Source: Candidatus Accumulibacter propinquus (GTDB taxonomy: Bacteria; Pseudomonadota; Gammaproteobacteria; Burkholderiales; Rhodocyclaceae). Taken from it: a DNA stretch of 10,653 nt. Location: the NCBI GenBank assembly GCA_016714935.1, contig JADKBU010000055.1:1-10653 (forward strand), in the 5' to 3' direction. The notes beneath the pieces were generated by a model. That model had not been told where the DNA came from, searched no databases, and worked only from the letters and a program-made list of their open reading frames with translations. Positions 6,732 through 10,653 of the stretch are shown piece after piece. Each line of letters opens with the position of its first letter. Position 1 is the first letter of the stretch. The position numbers and the translations under genes were made by a program.

Positions 6732-6736
6732 GGGAG
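6732..6736 (+). promoter_or_regulatory. Ribosome-binding site of the DUF4062-like pseudogene
   Basis: GGGAG lies eight bases before the ATG at 6745, so the decayed gene kept its translation start. Confidence 0.55.
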
Positions 6737-6744
6737 CACGCGTC

Positions 6745-7850
6745 ATGACCACCAACATCAGAATCTTCCTCGCCTCGTCCGCGGAACTCAAGGAGGACCG
6801 CAACGAGTTCGAGATCTTCATCAATCGCCAGAACAAGGACTGGGTCCAGAAGGGCGTCCTTCTCGAACTCGTGCTCTGGGCGGATTTTCTCGACGCCGTT
6901 TCGCCGACGCGGCTGCAGGACGAGTACAAGCGCGATCCGCGAGTGCGACATCTTCGTCATGCTCTTCTTCACCAAGGTCGGCCGCTACACCGAGGAAGCG
7001 TTCGAGACCGCTTTCGGACCATTTCAGGCCACCCGCAGGCCCTTCCTATTCACCTATTTCAAGAGCGCGCCGAACACCGCGCCGAGGGCCGACCTGCAGA
7101 CCTTGTGGGCGTTTCAGGACAAGCTCCAGACCCTCGGACACTTCCAGACCGAATACCGGAACGCCGCCGAGCTCAAGATGCATTTCAGCGAGCAACTCGA
7201 CAAGCTGGCCGCCAACGGCTTCATCGAATTCACACCTGCTTCAGACACTACGGACACTACCGCCGCGGTCGCCGGCAGCGGCCAGCAGGCCACGCTCACC
7301 GGCGACGGCGCGATCGCGCAAGCACTGGGTGCGACAGCCCTCGGCGCCGGCAGCGTGCATGTCGGCGGCAACACCGGCACCATCAACACCCGCACCATCA
7401 ACGCCGGCACGCAGATCGGCGGCGACCTCGTCCTGGCGACAAAGGTGGCAGCGACCGGATCGGCCAGCAGGTCCATACCGGCGGCAACTATTTCGGTGGC
7501 AACGTCGCTACCGGTGGTGGCCATTTCGCCGGCCGTGACCAGGCGATCACCTCGGCAGTCTCGGCGCGCGAACTGGAAGCGCTGTTCGCGCCGCTGCTGG
7601 CGGTGCTTGCGCAAGCCGCCCCACCGGCCAGGCAGGCGGGAGGCTGCACAGCAGGTCCAGGAACTCCAAGGCCGAAGTCGCCAGGGGCCAGCAAGCCGAC
7701 GACAGCCGCATCGGCCGCCTGATCGACGGCCTGGCGGCGATGGCACCCGCCGCCGTCGCCTCGGTTCTCAGCACCTTCGCCACACCGATTCTCGGCGGCA
7801 TCGCCGGCCCGGTCACGAAATTTGTTCTCGACCGCCTGAAAGGCAATTGA
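6745..7850 (+). pseudogene. DUF4062/TIR-like conflict-system protein, broken by four frameshifts
   Basis: Following the best protein sense across frames gives one continuous family member of about 365 residues. Frame 1 from the ATG gives MTTNIRIFLASSAELKEDR through LQDEY. Frame 2 from about 6932 gives IRECDIFVMLFFTKVG, FETAFGPFQ, the FTYFK strand and LDKLAANGFIEF. Frame 2 continues into a glycine-rich turn region (GDGAIAQALGATALGAGS, GNTGTINTRTINAG). Frame 1 resumes near 7435 (GGNYFGGNVATGGGHFAGRDQ). Frame 2 returns near 7639 (EAAQQVQELQ), and frame 3 from about 7670 runs to the TGA at 7848 (ATPILGGIAGPVTKFVLD). Three shifts fit single-base changes and the first a two-base loss. The N-terminal SSxxxLxxER pattern and CDIFV strand mark a DUF4062/TIR-like signalling domain; the turn-rich middle resembles regions seen in bacterial conflict proteins. 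It cannot yield a full product as written. Confidence 0.82.
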
Positions 7851-7961
7851 ATTGCAAGCGCCCCCTGCCAGCGAAGGGTGCCACGATGACCCGCCCTGAT
7901 TCACCGCCGCAGGCGGCAGGCCGGTGCAATCGTCGGGAGCGCGAAGGTTGCCGGCCAGGCC

Positions 7962-8105
7962 TCAGGGGCGCAGGGTGTTCTTGAAGACCTTGCCGTCCTT
8001 CATGATCAGCACGAAGTTCTTCGCCGGGTCTTCGATCAGCCGGATGTCGGCCAGGGGGTCGCCGTCCACCAGCAGCAGGTCGGCCAGCGCGCCTTCCTCC
8101 AACCA
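7962..8105 (-). pseudogene. C-terminal scrap of an amidohydrolase (imidazolonepropionase-like)
   Basis: Read on the minus strand, the last 46 or so codons give LEEGALADLLLVDGDPLADI, then RLIEDPAKNFVLIMKDGKVF and a short tail ending at a stop (7962-7964). This is the very typical C-terminal end of metal-dependent amidohydrolases, where the chain returns to the small beta-sandwich domain ('G.I..G..ADLL..DGDPL.D'). The remaining 350-400 residues, including all metal ligands, are absent. Homology ends at about 8102, where AT-rich promoter DNA of the next gene begins. It is a relic left by a deletion or rearrangement. Confidence 0.82.
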
Positions 8106-8123
8106 AGGGAAGTGCGCTCGAAA

Positions 8124-8139
8124 TGTCGAAAATTTTACA
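8124..8139. promoter_or_regulatory. Imperfect inverted repeat, candidate activator site
   Basis: TGTCGAAAATTTTACA has matching ends (TGT/ACA) around AAAATTTT, with a single mismatched pair class inside. It lies 64 bases upstream of a -24/-12-like element, a suitable place for a sigma-54 enhancer-binding protein such as the PrsR-type regulators of PEP-CTERM genes. The assignment is inference. Confidence 0.35.
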
Positions 8140-8202
8140 GCCCTGTGAAAAACACCATAGTTTTCATAAATGTCAAGGATATTTATGGAGTTGGGAGAAA
8201 AA

Positions 8203-8218
8203 TGGTATGAATTGTGCT
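8203..8218 (+). promoter_or_regulatory. Candidate sigma-54 (-24/-12) promoter of the PEP-CTERM gene
   Basis: TGGTATGAATTGTGCT keeps the invariant GG and GC at the exact sigma-54 spacing and agrees with 9 of 12 specified positions of TGGCACG-N4-TTGCW. It lies about 130 bases before the ATG at 8350, in an AT-rich leader. Sigma-54 control of PEP-CTERM genes is known in floc-forming betaproteobacteria such as Zoogloea. The match is by eye only. Confidence 0.35.
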
Positions 8219-8547
8219 TGGCGCAGCGGACATGCTACAGGTTTGCGAGTTGTCCCGGTTTGGCGGCACAGTTGTGAGCCTTGCGTCAATTCAACGCCTG
8301 CTACGGGCACAGAAGAATTTCCATTTTGCCGCCTCTCAAAGGATCAACCATGAATTTCTCCACCAGCATCGCATCCATCGCCGCTTTTTCGCTGCTCACT
8401 GCCACGTCTGTCGAGGCTGTACCTGCCGGGACGCTGTACGGGGCCTTCCACTACAGTTGTTCTCTCGCTCGACCTCGGAGCGCTCACCGAAACCGGGGTC
8501 ATCCCAGCGCGCGTGCCACCCATCTGGTGGCCGCAGGCGATCACGTT

Positions 8548-9100
8548 TTCTGGCAGGACGACATCCGTATCTGGCGCGCCAACAAGGACCTCAGCGGCGT
8601 CACTCAACATCTGGACCAACCTGCTTGCGCCGGCCGACATCAACGTCACCCGACCAGCACCTACCTCTTTGAAGCCTTTCCACAGTTATTCACGCTCGAC
8701 CTGCGCACCCTCCACCGAAACCGCTGAGACCAGCGCGCATGCCACGCACCTGACCGCCGCCAGCGGCACCATCTTCTGGCAGGTTGACATCCGCGTCTGG
8801 CGCGCCAAAGCGACCTGACCGAAATCACCAACGTCTGGACCAATCTGCGTGCGCCGACCGACATCACCGTCGATCCGACCGGCGGGTATCTTTACGAGGC
8901 CTTTGCCGCACGGTTGTTCTGGCGCTCGACCTCGACACCCTCAGCGAAATCGCCGTCACCAGTGCGCACCATGCCGGCAACCTGACGGCCACCGCCGACC
9001 ATCTACTGGCAGGACGACATCCGCATCTGGCGCGCCAGGAACGATCTGACCGACATCACCAACATCTGGACCAATTTGCGCGCGCCGACCAGCATCGCCG
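8548..9100 (+). repeat. Tandem coding repeats of about 226-230 bp
   Basis: Three copies share a core that begins TTCTGGCAGGACGACATCCG or a near variant at 8548, 8774 and 9004 (spacing 226 and 230 bases). The second shared block is ATCACCAACATCTGGACCAA and its variants, found 60-75 bases after each core start. A fourth, 3' half-copy lies before the first. Individual copies carry different small insertions and deletions: an extra T near 8605 in the first, missing bases near 8808 in the second, and a shift near 8995 in the third. This is what disrupts the protein. Confidence 0.75.
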
Positions 9101-9126
9101 TCGGTGTCCCTCCCACGACGACGGCG

Positions 9127-9192
9127 GTCCCAGAGACGCCTACGCTGCTGCTTGCCGTCAGGCTTCTGGCCTGCGGTCTGCTCCGTCAGGGA
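9127..9192 (+). other. PEP-CTERM-like sorting signal (VPET variant)
   Basis: The codons read VPET, PTLLLAVRLLACGLL and R. This is the usual plan of the exosortase signal: VPEP motif, about 15 hydrophobic residues, then basic residues. The second proline of VPEP is replaced by threonine and only one arginine remains at the end. Confidence 0.65.
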
Positions 9193-9424
9193 TCTGAGGG
9201 GCATCTGAGCTCAGGAATTCCCCAACCTACATACCGGGGACCGGCACTCGCTTCCCTCCCCAGCGGTCGCTTCCCTCTCACTTGACTGTACCGCCGTTCA
9301 GAACGCCTAGGTACCAGCGAGATAACCCTCGACGCAGGATCGCCAAATTCGAGGCAGAGAAGAGCAAATGAAGATGACCGTCCCCAACCACTGGCGTGTC
9401 CGAAAAGCCAAACGCAATGTTCTC

Positions 9425-10126
9425 TCATGTCGCTTCGACCACGGCGCAGGCCATCAGTAACCGCTGGCTGACGATTTCGCGGATGACGTGCAGGCGACGG
9501 TGGAAGAAATGGTCGGCACCGGGGACGACCACCACCGGCAACTCCAGAGGCTTCGCCCACTCGATGACGTTGGCCAGCGGCACGGTGGCGTCGTCGGAGC
9601 CGTGGATGACGATGGTGTCGCGTGGTACGGCCTTGGTATGGTAGCGGCGCGCGCCTTCGACAAAACCCGAGGCGGTGCCGACGAGCACCAGCCGTTGGGC
9701 GGGATGCCCGGATTCGAGCAGCGCTTCAGCGACTCGTGTCTGCACGTAGGCACCGAAAGAGAAGCCGGCCAGCGCTACCGGCAGAGTGCCGTAACGGCAT
9801 TTGGCTTCGGCCAGAACGGCGAGGAGATCCTCGGTTTCTCCCAGGCCCTCGTCGTGCTTGCCCGCGCTCTGGCCGACGCCGCGGAAGTTCGGGCGCAGCG
9901 CGACATAGTCAAGGTGGTTGAAGGTGCGTGCCAGCGTCTGCACCACCTTGTTGGTGTTGCCGCCGCCGAACAGCGGGTGTGGGTGGGCGATCAGCGCGAT
10001 GCCGCGCGGCGCCCCCGGGTTTTCGACGATGACTTCGATCTTGCCGACGGGTCCGTCGAGCAACAGGTGTTCTGCTTGCGTTCTCGGCTTGGGGCTCCTC
10101 TTACGGACTGGTCGCTGGCGCTGCAC
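9425..10126 (-). CDS. Alpha/beta hydrolase (COG2945-like)
   Basis: A serine alpha/beta hydrolase of about 220-233 residues. Visible blocks are EHLLLDGPVGKIE at the N-terminus, ALIAHPHPLFGG with the oxyanion-hole HPHP turn, the RPNFRGVGQS strand-turn, nucleophile elbow GFSFGAY (S123 counted from GTG 10126), the acid in HGSDDATVP (D178) and the catalytic histidine in PGADHFFH (H206). Substrate is unknown; esterase or peptidase-like activity in the cytoplasm is expected. The family's usual start ATG, two to four codons before EHLLLDGP, appears here as ACG (10081-10079), with a good AAGAGGAG Shine-Dalgarno upstream. The GTG at 10126 is the nearest conventional in-frame start but has no clear ribosome-binding site. 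It lies 31 bases downstream of the ferredoxin gene and is probably in one operon with it. The catalytic residues are all present. Confidence 0.85.
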   Translation of the reverse strand: MQRQRPVRKRSPKPRTQAEHLLLDGPVGKIEVIVENPGAPRGIALIAHPHPLFGGGNTNKVVQTLARTFNHLDYVALRPNFRGVGQSAGKHDEGLGETEDLLAVLAEAKCRYGTLPVALAGFSFGAYVQTRVAEALLESGHPAQRLVLVGTASGFVEGARRYHTKAVPRDTIVIHGSDDATVPLANVIEWAKPLELPVVVVPGADHFFHRRLHVIREIVSQRLLMACAVVEAT

Positions 10127-10157
10127 CGCAGTGCGCGTAGCCGACCGCGAGCGGGTT

Positions 10158-10466
10158 TCAGATGCGCAGCCGTTCGACGACACGTCCGTGCACCAGGTGC
10201 TCCTGGATGATCTCCTCGATGTCTTCATTATCGACGTAGCTGTACCACACGCCTTCCGGATAGACCACCAGCACCGGGCCGTTGTCGCAGCGGTCCATGC
10301 AGCCGGCCTTGTTGATGCGGACCTTGCCGGCACCCTTGAGGCGCAACTCGCCGATGCGATCCTTGGCGTACGTCTGGGCTGTCGTGGCGCCTGCGTTGTT
10401 GCAGCAGGTCTCATCCTCGCCACGCTGGTTGCAGCAGAAAAATACGTGATGCTTGAAATAGCTCAT
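10158..10466 (-). CDS. (2Fe-2S) ferredoxin, thioredoxin-like type
   Basis: A 102-residue thioredoxin-fold ferredoxin. Cysteines sit in two groups as in this family: FFCCNQR and ETCCNN (C11, C12, C21, C22) and GCMDRCDNGP (C56, C60); four of them should hold the [2Fe-2S] cluster. The block INKAGCMDRCDNGPVLVVYP and the C-terminus VVERLRI are highly typical of betaproteobacterial members. It acts as a soluble electron carrier; its physiological partner is not known. ATG at 10466 has an AGGAG at 10481-10477, ten bases upstream. The alpha/beta hydrolase follows in the same direction. Nothing abnormal is seen. Confidence 0.93.
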   Translation of the reverse strand: MSYFKHHVFFCCNQRGEDETCCNNAGATTAQTYAKDRIGELRLKGAGKVRINKAGCMDRCDNGPVLVVYPEGVWYSYVDNEDIEEIIQEHLVHGRVVERLRI

Positions 10467-10476
10467 GACGAACCGG

Positions 10477-10481
10477 CTCCT
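10477..10481 (-). promoter_or_regulatory. Ribosome-binding site of the ferredoxin gene
   Basis: AGGAG on the minus strand, ten bases from the ATG at 10466. Further upstream, TTAAAAT around 10515 could be a -10 box, but no matching -35 is evident. Confidence 0.5.
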
Positions 10482-10653
10482 GTTGATGGGTTGGATTGCA
10501 GACGTGGTCGATTTTAACCCTGATTCAACGACGATCGGCTGCGCGCTGCGGTTGCGCTACTGACGGGAATCTGTGGAGCGGAGCGTTGATCACGTGAATG
10601 CCGGGTCGATCGCCTCTGCGGTCTTCTTTCGTGTTTACTCGGACACGGTCGGC

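Larger units (their letters stand above)
8350..9285 (+). pseudogene. Secreted repeat protein with PEP-CTERM-like tail, frameshifted
   Basis: The ATG at 8350 opens a clear signal peptide (MNFSTSIASIAAFSLLTATS then VEA). Beyond it the reading frame breaks repeatedly, but the translated pieces line up as tandem units of about 76 residues. Recurrent blocks are (F/Y)WQ(D/V)DIR(I/V)WRA, DLT(D/E)ITN(I/V)WTNLRAPT, (T/A)VDPTGGYLYEAF and LDLDTLTE. Units begin their FWQ block at 8548, 8774 and 9004, with a partial unit before the first. This looks like a beta-propeller of the YWTD/NHL kind. The end (9127-9192) reads VPETPTLLLAVRLLACGLLR, a PEP-CTERM sorting signal (motif, hydrophobic helix, basic end) with VPET for the usual VPEP. 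Normally exosortase EpsH/XrtA would cleave there for surface or exopolysaccharide association. The frame then runs on to a TGA at 9283, longer than normal. As written, no complete product is possible. Confidence 0.75.

Noticed and set aside
7904..7916. Small hairpin CCGCC-GCA-GGCGG after the broken DUF4062-like gene
   Set aside because: Only five base pairs and no T-run, so not supportable as a terminator.
8260..8275. Second -24/-12-like element TTGGCGGCACAGTTGT
   Set aside because: The -24 half is good, but the essential GC of the -12 half is GT; the element at 8203-8218 fits better.
10520..10653. Open minus-strand frame across the right end
   Set aside because: It is open for about 130 bases with no familiar motif; too short to claim the end of an upstream gene.
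1..10653. CRISPR arrays, tRNA or rRNA genes, complete insertion sequences
   Set aside because: No short regularly spaced repeats, cloverleaf, rRNA motif or transposase with terminal inverted repeats were found by eye on either strand.

Overview
The window is GC-rich, densely coded DNA that looks like a betaproteobacterium (Rhodocyclaceae/Accumulibacter-like). The reasons are a PEP-CTERM protein remnant, a thioredoxin-like (2Fe-2S) ferredoxin followed by an alpha/beta hydrolase in a typically betaproteobacterial pairing, and a gamma subunit of the N-ATPase (alternative F1F0-ATPase) type. The taxonomic call is an inference from gene content; no rRNA or tRNA gene was seen.

Layout, left to right. 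(1) 1-1907, plus strand: a Schlafen/AlbA_2-type ATP-binding protein cut by the left edge and broken by a frameshift in its hallmark AFANS-GG motif, followed by a small DprA/SLOG-like protein. (2) 1908-2396: a decayed junction with the N-terminal scrap of a serine recombinase (2117-2194) and an imperfect second copy of the 5' end of the ATPase gamma gene (about 2228-2310). (3) 2397-4228: an overlapping AAA-ATPase + DUF4276 (TOPRIM-like) pair, resembling OLD/Gabija/PARIS-style defence pairs in organisation. (4) 4212-5066: an intact N-ATPase gamma gene without any other ATP synthase gene in the window; the AAA+DUF4276 cassette lies between it and its degenerate 5' duplicate. (5) 5364-6538: a NOX/ferric-reductase-like FAD/NAD(P)H dehydrogenase with one membrane helix, overlapping by one base a membrane-anchored cytochrome b5-like protein; they probably form a small membrane electron-transfer pair. 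(6) 6745-9200: a graveyard. It holds a DUF4062-like conflict-type protein with four frameshifts, a 3' scrap of an amidohydrolase on the minus strand, and a frameshifted repeat protein with signal peptide and PEP-CTERM-like tail, preceded by a candidate sigma-54 promoter. (7) 9425-10466, minus strand: (2Fe-2S) ferredoxin followed by an alpha/beta hydrolase whose expected ATG reads ACG.

The main story is a genomic island boundary. Accessory defence-like genes have been inserted in front of an ATPase gamma gene, leaving a duplicated gene start and a recombinase relic, and a second neighbouring zone is full of broken genes. Frameshifts cluster at the left edge and in 6745-9200, while 1389-6538 is free of them. 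This favours real gene decay over uniformly poor sequence, but read data are needed to decide.
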